Notes under the pieces: model-generated
Told to the model about the DNA's origin: nothing
The model's input: only the letters and a program-made list of their open reading frames with translations
Databases searched by the model: none
Program-made: the position numbers and the translations under genes
Shown: piece after piece, positions 16,963 through 25,909 of the stretch
Layout: each line of letters opens with the position of its first letter
Numbering within the stretch: position 1 is the first letter of the stretch
Assembly (NCBI RefSeq): GCF_003208655.1
Contig: NZ_QKLU01000006.1
Span: 285,021-349,020 of the forward strand
Reading direction: 5' to 3'
DNA length: 64,000 bases
Origin: Pedobacter nutrimenti
Lineage (GTDB): Bacteria; Bacteroidota; Bacteroidia; Sphingobacteriales; Sphingobacteriaceae

Positions 16963-18432
16963 ATGCAAACCTATTTTAAATATTTTATGTTAAACGGGAT
17001 GCTTTTGCTGGGATTACAGGTCTTCGGGCATTCTTTAAATGATACCTTGAAGCTTTCCCTGTCACAGGTGGTTGAAATGGCAAAAGCAAATTCTATTGCA
17101 GCCAAACAGGCCGCTACTGTAAAAGAAACCAGGTATTGGGAATGGAGAACCTACAGGTCAAATTATCAGCCCCAACTGGGCCTAAGTGGTATTTTACCTG
17201 GCTACAGTAAAACGTACAGTCCTGTTTTACAACCCAATGGTACGATCCTGTTCCAGCCGGTACACAATGACAATTCCTCCCTGAGTATGGATTTTAGCCA
17301 GAGCATTGCAGCTACCGGGGGAACCATTTACGGGACCACACAATTACAGCGTTTTGATGATTTTGACCGCAATACCGTGCTGTACAACGGCATCCCTTAT
17401 GGGATTGGGATTACCCAGCCCCTGTTCCAGTTTAACAAACTCAAATGGGATAAAAAAATCGAACCACTCAAATACAACGAAAGCAAGCAGGCCTTCATTG
17501 AGTCACAGGAACAGATTTCGGTCACCGTGACCGGTTATTTTTTTGACCTGTTATTGGCCCAGGTGAACCTGCACATTGCAGAAACCAATTACATCAATAC
17601 GGTAAAAATCCTGGACATTGCCAATGTAAAGTTTGAACTGGGCAAAATTGCTAAAAATGAAATCCTGCAACTGCAGCTGGAACAGCTCAATGCCCAAAAA
17701 TCTGTGGGGACTGCAAAAAGGGATATGGAAATCGCCACCCTGAATTTAAAAAGTTATTCGGGGATAGAAAGTGCCGAGCGCATTGTACTGGATGTGCCGG
17801 AAAAGATCAGTGCCATGAGTGTTTCTTCGGATAAAGTTCTACAACAGGCTTATGAAAACCGGTCGGATGCCATTGCCTTTGTCAGAAGGCTGGCGGAGGC
17901 AAAAAGAGATGTGGCCAAAGCCAAAGGGGAAAGTGGCCTGAATGCGACATTAACCGCCAACCTTGGTTTTTCAAATACGGCAGGTAGCGTTGGGGATATT
18001 TACCGCTCTCCTAAAAACCAGCAATCGGTACAACTCCAGTTAAAGGTTCCGGTACTGGACTGGGGAAGGTCTAAATCCAGGACCAAAACCGCGCTGGCCA
18101 ATGAGCAGTTTACCGCTTATGCCGTAGAGCAGGACAAACAGGTGTTTAAGCAGCAGATTGTAACCCAGGTGACTTTGTTCAATATGATGAAAGACCAGTT
18201 GCTGCTGACGGCAAAAGCAGACCATATTGCTTCGGAGAAATACCAGATTGCCCGGGAACGTTATGTGCTGGGTGACCTGAGCATTACCGATCTGAGTATT
18301 GCTTTTCAGGAAAATGACCGGGCAAAGCGGGATTACATTGCTTCCTTAAGGGATTTTTGGAGTGCCTATTATGAACTCCGGCACCTTTCTCTTTACGATT
18401 TCGAAAAAAATGAAAAAATAGCTTACAAATAA
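16963..18432 (+). CDS. TolC-family outer membrane efflux protein
   Basis: A 489-residue outer-membrane channel protein with a signal peptide (MLNGMLLLGLQVFGHS). The two OEP repeats are visible: LKLSLSQVVEMAKANSIAAKQA opens the first, and the second contains RSDAIAFVRRLAEAKRDVAKAKGESG with VPVLDWGRSKSRTKTALAN, the typical conserved P-(I/V)-x-(D/N)-W/G-R motif. It forms the exit duct of the tripartite pump. It follows the adaptor by 11 bases and precedes the ATPase by 23, so it is co-transcribed from the sigma-54 promoter. Confidence 0.92.
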   Translation: MQTYFKYFMLNGMLLLGLQVFGHSLNDTLKLSLSQVVEMAKANSIAAKQAATVKETRYWEWRTYRSNYQPQLGLSGILPGYSKTYSPVLQPNGTILFQPVHNDNSSLSMDFSQSIAATGGTIYGTTQLQRFDDFDRNTVLYNGIPYGIGITQPLFQFNKLKWDKKIEPLKYNESKQAFIESQEQISVTVTGYFFDLLLAQVNLHIAETNYINTVKILDIANVKFELGKIAKNEILQLQLEQLNAQKSVGTAKRDMEIATLNLKSYSGIESAERIVLDVPEKISAMSVSSDKVLQQAYENRSDAIAFVRRLAEAKRDVAKAKGESGLNATLTANLGFSNTAGSVGDIYRSPKNQQSVQLQLKVPVLDWGRSKSRTKTALANEQFTAYAVEQDKQVFKQQIVTQVTLFNMMKDQLLLTAKADHIASEKYQIARERYVLGDLSITDLSIAFQENDRAKRDYIASLRDFWSAYYELRHLSLYDFEKNEKIAYK

Positions 18433-18455
18433 ATCTTAATTACTTAATATACGAT

Positions 18456-19121
18456 ATGATACGTTTGCAGAATATTGAAAAAGTATACCGGACTGATACG
18501 GTAGAAACCCTCGCGGTAAATGGCATCAGCCTGGACATCGCCCAGGGTGAATTTTTATCGATTATGGGCCCGTCGGGTTGCGGAAAAAGCACCTTGCTGA
18601 ACATTATGGGGCTTTTAGATGAACCTTCAAAAGGCAGTGTCCGCATTGACAACCAGGACATCAGCCATTTTTCAGACCGGAAGCTGGCGAGCTTCCGAAA
18701 CCAGAAACTGGGTTTTATTTTCCAGAGTTATCATTTGATCAACGACCTGCAGGTGGTGGACAATGTAGAGCTTCCTTTGCTGTATAGAAATTCCACAGCC
18801 AAAGAAAGGCGCAGACTGGCAGAGGCTGCCCTGGAAAAAGTGGGCCTAAGCAACAGGTTAAAGCATTTTCCGACACAGTTGTCGGGAGGACAGCGGCAGC
18901 GCGTGGCGATTGCACGGGCCATTGTAGGCAGTCCGCAGATCATTCTTGCCGATGAACCGACCGGAAACCTCGATAGTGTGATGGGCAATGAGATTATGGA
19001 CATTCTAATCAACCTGAACCAGCGGGAAGGGACAACGATTGTCATGGTTACGCACGATGAAAATATGGCACATAAGACCCATCGTCTGGTGCGTTTGTTT
19101 GATGGTTCTCAGGTTCAATAA
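18456..19121 (+). CDS. ABC transporter ATP-binding protein (MacB/LolD type)
   Basis: A 221-residue ATPase with Walker A GPSGCGKST, Q-loop FIFQSYHLIN, signature LSGGQRQRVAIARAI, Walker B IILADEPTGNLD and the H-loop MVTHDENMA. LIND after the Q-loop and the NLDS D-loop are typical of the MacB/LolD/FtsE group, which powers mechanotransmission pumps and not substrate import. It would energise the two permeases that follow. Genes are 9 bases apart. Confidence 0.93.
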   Translation: MIRLQNIEKVYRTDTVETLAVNGISLDIAQGEFLSIMGPSGCGKSTLLNIMGLLDEPSKGSVRIDNQDISHFSDRKLASFRNQKLGFIFQSYHLINDLQVVDNVELPLLYRNSTAKERRRLAEAALEKVGLSNRLKHFPTQLSGGQRQRVAIARAIVGSPQIILADEPTGNLDSVMGNEIMDILINLNQREGTTIVMVTHDENMAHKTHRLVRLFDGSQVQ

Positions 19122-19130
19122 TTAAGGATT

Positions 19131-20366
19131 ATGTTTAAAAACTATTTTAAAATCGCCATAGCAGTCTTAAAGCGGAGAAAGTTTTTCACTTTTATCAGTT
19201 TGTTTGGCATCAGCTTTACCCTAACGGTTCTGATGGTAGCCACTGCTTTTGTCAATAAGGTGGTCAGTTCGGATTATCCTGACCTTAAAAGGGACCGTTG
19301 TTTGTACGTCAACCGGGTGGAAATGAGAAATACCAAAGAGGGCTGGTACAACCAGAGCTCTCCTTCTTATTATCTCGCCGAACACTATATTTCCACACTT
19401 AAAGTACCACAAAAGATTTCCATATCTTCTTTTTCCAGGCGGACCAATGCCTATGTGAACGATAAAAAAATCTTTATTGAATATCAGTTTACCAACGCCG
19501 ATTACTGGACTGTAGGGGATTTTATTTTTTTAGAGGGCAAGCCGTATACACAGCAGCAGATCAGTAATGCAGAGAGGGTTGCGGTGATTTCCGAAAGTAC
19601 CAAAAAGGCTTATTTTGGGGATGTCCCGGTGGCCGTTGGGAAATATATTGAAGCCGACAATGTCAGTTACCGGGTTATTGGGGTGGTGAAAGGGGTTTCT
19701 AAAACCATGCAGGTTTATTACGCAGACTTGTACCTGCCCTATACGGTATCCAAAACAGATTACAAACGTAAATCCTTAATGGGAGACTATAAAGTGATAT
19801 TGCTGGCCGGAACAAAGGCCGATGTATCCAGGATGAAACAGGAGTTTAATGCCATGATTGCCAAGGTGCCCATAGACAACAAACAGTATGATAAAATGTA
19901 CATTCATGCCGATGGGGCTTTTGAGGATTTATGCCGCAGAATGGTTGGAGATGGTTTGAATTCGGGTGTCTTTAAGCTGGTTTCTTTGGTGGGCCTGGTT
20001 GTTTTTCTGTTTTTGTTGCTTCCGACAATTAACCTGGTGAACATTAACATTACCCGGATTATGGAAAGGTCTTCTGAAATCGGGGTCCGCAAGGCTTTTG
20101 GTGCTTCTTCCAGGACCCTGGTGTATCAGTTTATTGTCGAAAACCTGATCCTGACCTTTATTGGCGGTGGTATTGGCTTAATATTTTCCATTTTGGTGAT
20201 CTACCAGATCAATGCCCTGGAACTGATCCCTAACCTGGACCTGCGCTTAAATGTGAGTGTTTTGTTGTATTCTTTGCTGGCCTGTTTGTTTTTTGGCCTG
20301 CTTTCCGGTGTGTATCCGGCCTGGCGCATGTCCAGGCTAAATGTGGTCAGGGCCCTGAAATCCTGA
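19131..20366 (+). CDS. ABC permease, MacB/FtsX type (first of pair)
   Basis: A 411-residue permease with the MacB layout: TM1 near the N-terminus (FFTFISLFGISFTLTVLMVATAF), a large periplasmic MacB_PCD-like domain (about 45-275), then three TM helices in the FtsX domain. MERSSEIGVRKAFGASSRTLVYQFIVEN is the coupling-helix signature. The end, GVYPAWRMSRLNVVRALKS, is the conserved FtsX terminus. It probably forms a heterodimer with the next permease; the substrate is unknown. Confidence 0.92.
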   Translation: MFKNYFKIAIAVLKRRKFFTFISLFGISFTLTVLMVATAFVNKVVSSDYPDLKRDRCLYVNRVEMRNTKEGWYNQSSPSYYLAEHYISTLKVPQKISISSFSRRTNAYVNDKKIFIEYQFTNADYWTVGDFIFLEGKPYTQQQISNAERVAVISESTKKAYFGDVPVAVGKYIEADNVSYRVIGVVKGVSKTMQVYYADLYLPYTVSKTDYKRKSLMGDYKVILLAGTKADVSRMKQEFNAMIAKVPIDNKQYDKMYIHADGAFEDLCRRMVGDGLNSGVFKLVSLVGLVVFLFLLLPTINLVNINITRIMERSSEIGVRKAFGASSRTLVYQFIVENLILTFIGGGIGLIFSILVIYQINALELIPNLDLRLNVSVLLYSLLACLFFGLLSGVYPAWRMSRLNVVRALKS

Positions 20367-20389
20367 TTTTATATTTAATTTAAGAAATT

Positions 20390-21574
20390 ATGTTTAAGCA
20401 TTTATTTAAACTGATGTGGAACAAAAGGAAACACAACTTCCTGTTCCTTTCGGAGATCCTGGTCTCCTTTATGGTCATTTTTGCCATCAGCTCTTTTCTG
20501 ATTTATTATTTTCAGAACTACAGTAAGGAAAGAGGACTGGACTATGAAAAGGTCTGGTCGGTAAGTTATGATGAGAGTTATAAAACCAAAAATTCAGATT
20601 CTCTGACCATGTATTATGAGAACCTGAAAAATGTAATAAAAGCGCTGCCAGAAGTAGAGGAAGTGAGTTTTTCCTCAAACAATATCCCTTACGCCAATAG
20701 TATTTCTACCACATCAATTACCTTTAAGGGGAAAAGTTTTGATGGTATAAACCAATACCTGGTTGGAGAGGGCTATAAGAAAGTCTGGAACATGAACCTT
20801 GAGGAGGGACGTTGGTTTACCAAAGAGGATGAAGTTGCCAAAGACAGGCCTATTGTAATCAATGAGACTTTAAAGCGCGATCTTTTTGGTGACCAGAGCG
20901 CAGTTGGAAAATCAACGGCCGATTATGAAGGCAATAAAAAACTAAAGATAATTGGCGTGGTGCAGGATTTTAAAGCGAATGGTGATTTTCAACCCTCTGG
21001 CAGGGCCATGTTCTGGAAAGTGGATACGGCCGCTTTCAGGTGGCTGAACAGTCTGCTGATTAAAGTGGGGCCAAAGGCTGATGCGGCATTTGAAAGCCGT
21101 TTATACAAGCTGATCTCCAATACCATGAAAAATTCAAGCATAGAAATTACACATGTTTCGGAGCTGCGGATATCCAAAAATGAAGCAACGGTAATGCCGA
21201 TGATCATATTCAGCATCATTGCCGGTTTTCTGATCCTGAATGTGGCTTTGGGTTTATTTGGGGTGTTGTGGTACAACATCAATAAACGCAAAGGCGAAAT
21301 TGGGCTCCGGCGTGCCATAGGGGCCAGCGGCAGTTCGGTTTCTCTGCAGCTGGTGGCCGAATCTTTTGTACTGGCCAGCATGTCGCTGATTGTAGGGGTC
21401 TTTTTTGCACTGCAGTTCCCATTACTTGGGGTGTACAATGTGCCTTCGGCGGTTTACCTGACGGCCATACTGCTTTCTGTGGGTTTTATTTACGTCCTGG
21501 TGATTTTATGTGCACTTTATCCGGGTAAACAAGCTGCAGCTATTCTGCCTGCGGTTGCCCTGCATGAAGAATAA
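20390..21574 (+). CDS. ABC permease, MacB/FtsX type (second of pair)
   Basis: A 394-residue permease of the same design as its neighbour: TM1 (FLFLSEILVSFMVIFAISSFLIYYF), a periplasmic domain, and a C-terminal FtsX domain with KRKGEIGLRRAIGASGSSVSLQLVAESFVLASMS and three TM helices. The sequence differs much from the first permease, so the two are paralogues that likely heterodimerise, not a recent duplication. The downstream gene is the response regulator, 45 bases away. Confidence 0.92.
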   Translation: MFKHLFKLMWNKRKHNFLFLSEILVSFMVIFAISSFLIYYFQNYSKERGLDYEKVWSVSYDESYKTKNSDSLTMYYENLKNVIKALPEVEEVSFSSNNIPYANSISTTSITFKGKSFDGINQYLVGEGYKKVWNMNLEEGRWFTKEDEVAKDRPIVINETLKRDLFGDQSAVGKSTADYEGNKKLKIIGVVQDFKANGDFQPSGRAMFWKVDTAAFRWLNSLLIKVGPKADAAFESRLYKLISNTMKNSSIEITHVSELRISKNEATVMPMIIFSIIAGFLILNVALGLFGVLWYNINKRKGEIGLRRAIGASGSSVSLQLVAESFVLASMSLIVGVFFALQFPLLGVYNVPSAVYLTAILLSVGFIYVLVILCALYPGKQAAAILPAVALHEE

Positions 21575-21619
21575 TTGATATTGTATAGACACTAAGGCCT
21601 TTCTATATTAACTTTGTTT

Positions 21620-22993
21620 ATGATCTTGATTGTTGACGACGATATTGCGGTAAGAACCTCCTTGTCCCTGCTATTGGAAAGTGAGGGCTGGAAAACTTTG
21701 CAGGCAGACCGGGCCGGTGATGCTTTGGATATTATACAGGGCCAGCTGCCGGAACTGATCATTCTGGACCTTAATTTTTCAATGAGTACCTCGGGAAAGG
21801 AGGGGATGGATCTGTTGGCACAAATCCGTAAAATCAATTCCAGGGTTCCGGTGATCCTGATTACAGGCTGGGCAAGTATAGAACTGGCCGTACAGGGAAT
21901 GAAACTGGGGGCCAACGATTTTATCAATAAACCCTGGAACAACACCCATATCCTGCAATCGGTAAAAACCCTATTGCAGCTTGGAACAGAAAAGAAGGAA
22001 AACCGGACACGTAAGCAATTGGATGCCCGGTATGAGTTCAAACAGATTATAGGGGAGGACCCCCGGATGCTGGAAATTATGGATACCATAGGCCGGGTGG
22101 CCGCCACAGGGGCTTCAGTGTTGATTATGGGAGAAAGCGGAACGGGAAAAGAGCTGATCGCAGAAGCGGTCCATGAAAACAGCAGCCGCAGCAATAAGGC
22201 TTTTATAAAAGTGAACCTTGGGGGCATTTCTTCTTCTTTGTTTGAAAGTGAAATGTTTGGCCATGCTAAAGGTGCTTTTACCGACGCCCGTTTTGACCGG
22301 ACCGGCCGTTTTGAAATGGCCGATAAAGGAACTATTTTTCTCGATGAGATCGGTGATCTGGAAGCCGGCAGTCAGGTGAAACTGCTGCGGGTATTGCAGG
22401 ACCGGAGCTATGAAGTGCTGGGCAGCAGTAAAGCCAAAACAGTGGATACCCGGGTGGTTTGTGCAACGAACAAAAACTTAAATGAAATGGTCCAGCAGGG
22501 CTTGTTCCGTGAAGACCTGTTGTACCGGATTAATCTGATTACCATCCAGCTTCCCCCTTTAAGGGAAAGGCCTGGTGACATTCCTTTGCTGGTCAATTTT
22601 TTTATTGGTAACCTGAAAGAAATTTATCACCGCCCGGGGCTTTCGGTGTCGGCCGGTGCAATGAAATGGCTGCAAAAACTACAGCTTCCCGGAAACATCA
22701 GGCAGCTGAAAAACCTGGTGGAACGCTCTATTCTGGTGAGTAAAAAGGATGAGCTGGAAATTGAAGATTTTATGGCACAGCTGGATACCGTACCCGGAAA
22801 AAGAGAAACCGGGCAATTGCCTGAAGTTGGGGCAATGACATTGGAACAGGTGGAAACAGAGATGGTAAAAAGGGCAATGGCTTTTCATAAAAACAGGATC
22901 ACCAAAGCTGCGGCTTCCCTGGGGATAACCCGCAATGCCTTATACCGCCGACTGGAGAAATATCAAATCCCATTTAATGAACCTGAAGACTAA
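21620..22993 (+). CDS. NtrC-type sigma-54-dependent response regulator
   Basis: A 457-residue regulator. The receiver domain has DDD near the start, phospho-acceptor Asp50 in LIILDLNF and Lys104 in INKPW. The AAA+ domain has Walker A GESGTGKE (171-178), the sigma-54 contact loop as GAFTDA (218-223; usually GAFTGA), Walker B TIFLDEIGDL and the arginine-finger segment near FREDLLYRIN. A Fis-type HTH at the C-terminus ends in ITRNALYRRLEKYQ. I chose the ATG at 21620; the longer frame begins with TTG. It overlaps the kinase gene by 17 bases. The sigma-54 promoter at 15660 before cluster 1 is the obvious target. Confidence 0.93.
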   Translation: MILIVDDDIAVRTSLSLLLESEGWKTLQADRAGDALDIIQGQLPELIILDLNFSMSTSGKEGMDLLAQIRKINSRVPVILITGWASIELAVQGMKLGANDFINKPWNNTHILQSVKTLLQLGTEKKENRTRKQLDARYEFKQIIGEDPRMLEIMDTIGRVAATGASVLIMGESGTGKELIAEAVHENSSRSNKAFIKVNLGGISSSLFESEMFGHAKGAFTDARFDRTGRFEMADKGTIFLDEIGDLEAGSQVKLLRVLQDRSYEVLGSSKAKTVDTRVVCATNKNLNEMVQQGLFREDLLYRINLITIQLPPLRERPGDIPLLVNFFIGNLKEIYHRPGLSVSAGAMKWLQKLQLPGNIRQLKNLVERSILVSKKDELEIEDFMAQLDTVPGKRETGQLPEVGAMTLEQVETEMVKRAMAFHKNRITKAAASLGITRNALYRRLEKYQIPFNEPED

Positions 22994-24242
22994 ATATATT
23001 CTTTTCCTTGTCCTGATTCATCTGCTGTGTCTGGTGCTGAGTTATGTTGTTTTCCGGGACAATAAACTACTCTTTATTCTCTCGGAGCTGCTGGTTTTGA
23101 TTTCTGTTCTCCTTTCCATGAGTATTTACAGGCAGCTGATCCGTCCTTTTGTTTACCTGAAAGAGGGGGTCAATGCCATTAAAGACCGGGACTTTAATGT
23201 GAAGTTCCGGCCAACTGGAAAGCCGGAAATGGATGAGCTGATTGGGGTTTATAACCAGATGATGGATGAGCTGAGGATAGAAAGGACCAAACAGGAAGAA
23301 CAACATTTTTTTTTGGAGAAGCTGATCCATACTTCTCCAACAGGAATCGTTATCCTGGATTATGACCACCAGATTAAACAAATCAACCCTAAAGCAGCTT
23401 CGCTGATCGGGGCAGAGCCCGATTTGTTCATCCGCCAGTTCAATGACTTAAAACCCGGACATTCCAGGGTGCTGAAAACCCCTGGTCTGGCTACCTATAA
23501 AATTCAGAAATCGCATTTTATAGACCGGGGTTTTTCCAGGGTGTTTATTCTGATCGAGGAGCTGACCGCCGAGATTTTTGAGGCAGAAAAAAAGGTTTAT
23601 GATAAGGTGATCCGCATGATGGCCCATGAGGTGAACAATACCATAGGGCCGGTCAATTCTATTTTAAGCCTAACCCTGGACCATCGAGATTTATGGAAAA
23701 CAGGGGACAAAAGCGCATTGAAAAATGCATTGCAGGTTGCCCTGGAGCGGAACCAGAACCTAAACCTGTTTGTAAGGAATTTTGCCGACCTGGTTAAATT
23801 GTCTCCGGTGAACAAGCAACAGTTTGATGTGCTGGTGCTGCTGCGTTCAGTGGCCGATTTTATGCAGATACCCGCAGAGAAAAAGGGGGTGGTTTTTGAA
23901 TTTGACTTTCCCGCAGCGCCTTTTTACCTATCGGCAGATCTGCAGCAAATGGAACAGGTGCTGATCAATATTCTTAAAAACAGCATGGAGGCCATGGATG
24001 GGGCAGGAGTAATTTCTTTTTTGGCAGATCAAAAAGAAAGGAAGCTGGTGATTTCGGACAATGGCCGGGGAATTTCTACGCAGACCGGAGAACAATTGTT
24101 CGTGCCTTTTTTTACGACAAAGAAGGACGGACAAGGCATTGGACTTACGCTGGTCAGGGAGGTTTTGTTGAACCATGGTTTTGAATTCTCCTTATCCAGC
24201 CCCGTCCCGGGCCGGACAGATTTTGTGATTTTCCTTCATTAA
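22977..24242 (+). CDS. Sensor histidine kinase, NtrY-like
   Basis: A 421-residue membrane kinase paired with the upstream NtrC-type regulator. Two TM helices with a very short loop (YILFLVLIHLLCLVLSYVV, then LLFILSELLVLISVLLSMSIY) leave almost no periplasmic sensor, so it probably senses within the membrane or cytosol. Next come a HAMP-like linker, a PAS-like region (TGIVILDYDHQIKQINPKAASLIG), the phospho-His in MMAHEVNNTIGPVNSILSL and an HATPase domain (ILKNSMEAM, ISDNGRGI, GQGIGLTLVREVL). EVNNTIGP replaces the common EIKNPLTP after the His. The ATG at 22977 is chosen because an upstream start would extend far into the regulator gene. Confidence 0.92.
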   Translation: MNLKTKYILFLVLIHLLCLVLSYVVFRDNKLLFILSELLVLISVLLSMSIYRQLIRPFVYLKEGVNAIKDRDFNVKFRPTGKPEMDELIGVYNQMMDELRIERTKQEEQHFFLEKLIHTSPTGIVILDYDHQIKQINPKAASLIGAEPDLFIRQFNDLKPGHSRVLKTPGLATYKIQKSHFIDRGFSRVFILIEELTAEIFEAEKKVYDKVIRMMAHEVNNTIGPVNSILSLTLDHRDLWKTGDKSALKNALQVALERNQNLNLFVRNFADLVKLSPVNKQQFDVLVLLRSVADFMQIPAEKKGVVFEFDFPAAPFYLSADLQQMEQVLINILKNSMEAMDGAGVISFLADQKERKLVISDNGRGISTQTGEQLFVPFFTTKKDGQGIGLTLVREVLLNHGFEFSLSSPVPGRTDFVIFLH

Positions 24243-24366
24243 GCTTTTTTCTACATTCTTCTTGTCTCTTTTTTTATAGGATTGGTCCCTTTTGGCCAGT
24301 GCTTCATCTCATTTAAAATTTAAAATGTTCGCTTATAGGTAGTTTTAGGTCATAAATAAAAAGACT

Positions 24367-25677
24367 ATGAGCGTTTTGTTTAAACATATAATTCTGTTCA
24401 TTTTTCTTGCCGCTGGTTTTAGTGTTCAGGCACAAGACTCCCTTTACCGGGACCTTCCAAAAACCTGGGACCTTAAAAGCTGTCTCGGCTATGCCAAAAA
24501 GAACAACATTACCATTAACAACTTAAGGTTAAGTGCCAGCAGTGCCCAGCAGGACCTGATTGCCTCTAAAGCGGCCAGGCTCCCTAATTTATCGGCCAAT
24601 GTATCCCAGGACCTGACCAATTACAATTCAGGTTTGCAGTCTTCCAGTGGCTATGGCCTGAGCTCCGGACTGACCCTTTTAAACGGGGGCTACCTGAGCA
24701 ATAACATCAAGTCCAAAACCTTAAGTGAACAGATTGCCAATCTTTCGGTTCAGGCAGCAGAAAATGACATCAGCCTTCAGATTACACAGGCCTATCTGAA
24801 TATTTTACTCAGCCGGGAAAACATTACTTATCTGAATGATCTGCTGACAACCAGTACCGCACAGGTCACCCAGGCCAACCAGCAGTTCTCTGCAGGTACC
24901 ATTGCACAGAAAGACTTGTTGCAGTTAAAGGCAACTTTTGCAAACGATAAATACACCTTAGTTACTGCACAGAACCAGTTGCAGCAAAATGTGCTGACGC
25001 TGAAACAATTGTTGCAATTGCCGACCCGTATTCCTTTTGAGGTGGCCGTTACCGATACCACAAAAATAAATGAACCTTTAATGGACCTGGGGACTGCCCA
25101 GGAAAAAGCCCTGCAGCAACGACCGGAAATTAAAGGTGCAGCGCTCACTGTACAAATGCAGTCTGCCGAACTGGAAAAGGCAAAAGCCAGCATCAGGCCT
25201 TTACTTAGCCTGAACGGTTCCCTGGGCGCTGGCTACAACAGCAGTAATTTTGGAAGTTACCCCAATCAGCTGAACAGTACTTTTAACCAGGCTTTAGGCT
25301 TAACCCTTGCCATTCCGATCTTCGACAGAAAGGTCACCAAAACCAATGTGGCCAAAGCAAATATAGGGATCCGGCAAGCGCAGCTGTCATTAATGGATGC
25401 GAAAACCACCTTGACGCAGTCTGTGGAAAAGGCCTACCTGAATGTCCAGAATGCGAACAGCCAGTACCAGGCTGCCAAAGAGCAGTTTACCTATACAAGC
25501 GAGGCCTTGCGGATTTCCGAGGCACAGCTGCGGCTGGGCACGAACAATATTGTGGATTACCTGCAGCAAAAGAATTTGTATGTACAGGCCTTGCAGTCTT
25601 TTGTGCAGGCAAAATATACGGCAAACCTCTACACTAAAATTTATGATTTCTATACAGGTATTCCAATAACAGAATAA
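24367..25677 (+). CDS. TolC-family outer membrane efflux protein (cluster 2)
   Basis: A 436-residue TolC-like protein with a signal peptide ending GFSVQAQ. The first OEP repeat opens TWDLKSCLGYAKKNNITINNLRLSA; the second contains RPEIKGAALTVQMQSAELEKAKASIRP and LAIPIFDRKVTKTNVAKANIG. Length and layout are normal for the Bacteroidota branch. It starts cluster 2, a second MacA/MacB-like pump, after a 124-base gap in which I found no sigma-54 site. The adaptor gene follows after the 105-bp tandem repeat. Confidence 0.92.
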   Translation: MSVLFKHIILFIFLAAGFSVQAQDSLYRDLPKTWDLKSCLGYAKKNNITINNLRLSASSAQQDLIASKAARLPNLSANVSQDLTNYNSGLQSSSGYGLSSGLTLLNGGYLSNNIKSKTLSEQIANLSVQAAENDISLQITQAYLNILLSRENITYLNDLLTTSTAQVTQANQQFSAGTIAQKDLLQLKATFANDKYTLVTAQNQLQQNVLTLKQLLQLPTRIPFEVAVTDTTKINEPLMDLGTAQEKALQQRPEIKGAALTVQMQSAELEKAKASIRPLLSLNGSLGAGYNSSNFGSYPNQLNSTFNQALGLTLAIPIFDRKVTKTNVAKANIGIRQAQLSLMDAKTTLTQSVEKAYLNVQNANSQYQAAKEQFTYTSEALRISEAQLRLGTNNIVDYLQQKNLYVQALQSFVQAKYTANLYTKIYDFYTGIPITE

Positions 25678-25699
25678 GAAAAGCAATAAATAAACGCAA

Positions 25700-25777
25700 A
25701 TGAAACCGACAGCATTAAAGGAAATATTAAAATCGCACCGAGGAATATTTGCTTTAATGCTCAAAGGTTCCATCTGA
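25700..25777 (+). CDS. 25-residue mini-ORF, copy 1
   Basis: An ATG-to-TGA frame encoding MKPTALKEILKSHRGIFALM and then LKGSI. The peptide has a basic, amphipathic-looking first half and a hydrophobic GIFALML stretch. Its A-rich leader (GAAAAGCAATAAATAAACGCAA) resembles the leader of the adaptor gene at 25910. It could be a translated leader peptide, a small membrane-active peptide, or a by-product of a duplicated gene start. I know no homologue. Intactness of both copies supports, but does not prove, translation. Confidence 0.45.
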   Translation: MKPTALKEILKSHRGIFALMLKGSI

Positions 25778-25804
25778 CAAAAGAAAAGCAATAAATAAAC
25801 GCAA

Positions 25805-25882
25805 ATGAAACCGACAGTATTAAAGGAAATATTAAAATCGCACCGAGGAATATTTGCTTTAATGCTCAAAGGTTCCATCTGA
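25805..25882 (+). CDS. 25-residue mini-ORF, copy 2
   Basis: The second copy encodes the same peptide with Ala5 changed to Val (GCA to GTA), the only difference found between the two frames. It lies 105 bases downstream of copy 1 and 28 bases before the ATG of the adaptor gene. The same cautions apply as for copy 1. Confidence 0.45.
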   Translation: MKPTVLKEILKSHRGIFALMLKGSI

Positions 25883-25909
25883 CAAAAGAAAAGAAATAAA
25901 TATATACAG

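Larger units (their letters stand above)
25678..25909 (+). repeat. 105-bp tandem duplication with partial third copy
   Basis: Two nearly identical 105-base units start at 25678 and 25783; inside them I see one difference (GCA to GTA in the mini-ORF). The next 22 bases, from 25888, begin a diverged third copy (GAAAAGAAATAAATATATACAG) that runs straight into the ATG of the adaptor gene at 25910. All three ATGs therefore stand 105 bases apart. It begins right after the TolC stop codon. Confidence 0.95.

Noticed and set aside
21592..22227. 211-codon antisense frame within the NtrC-type regulator
   Set aside because: Shadow of a strongly supported gene.
24243..24366. Second sigma-54 promoter before cluster 2
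   Set aside because: Several GG dinucleotides occur (for example in TTTTGGCCAGTGC), but none has GC at the required 10-base spacing.
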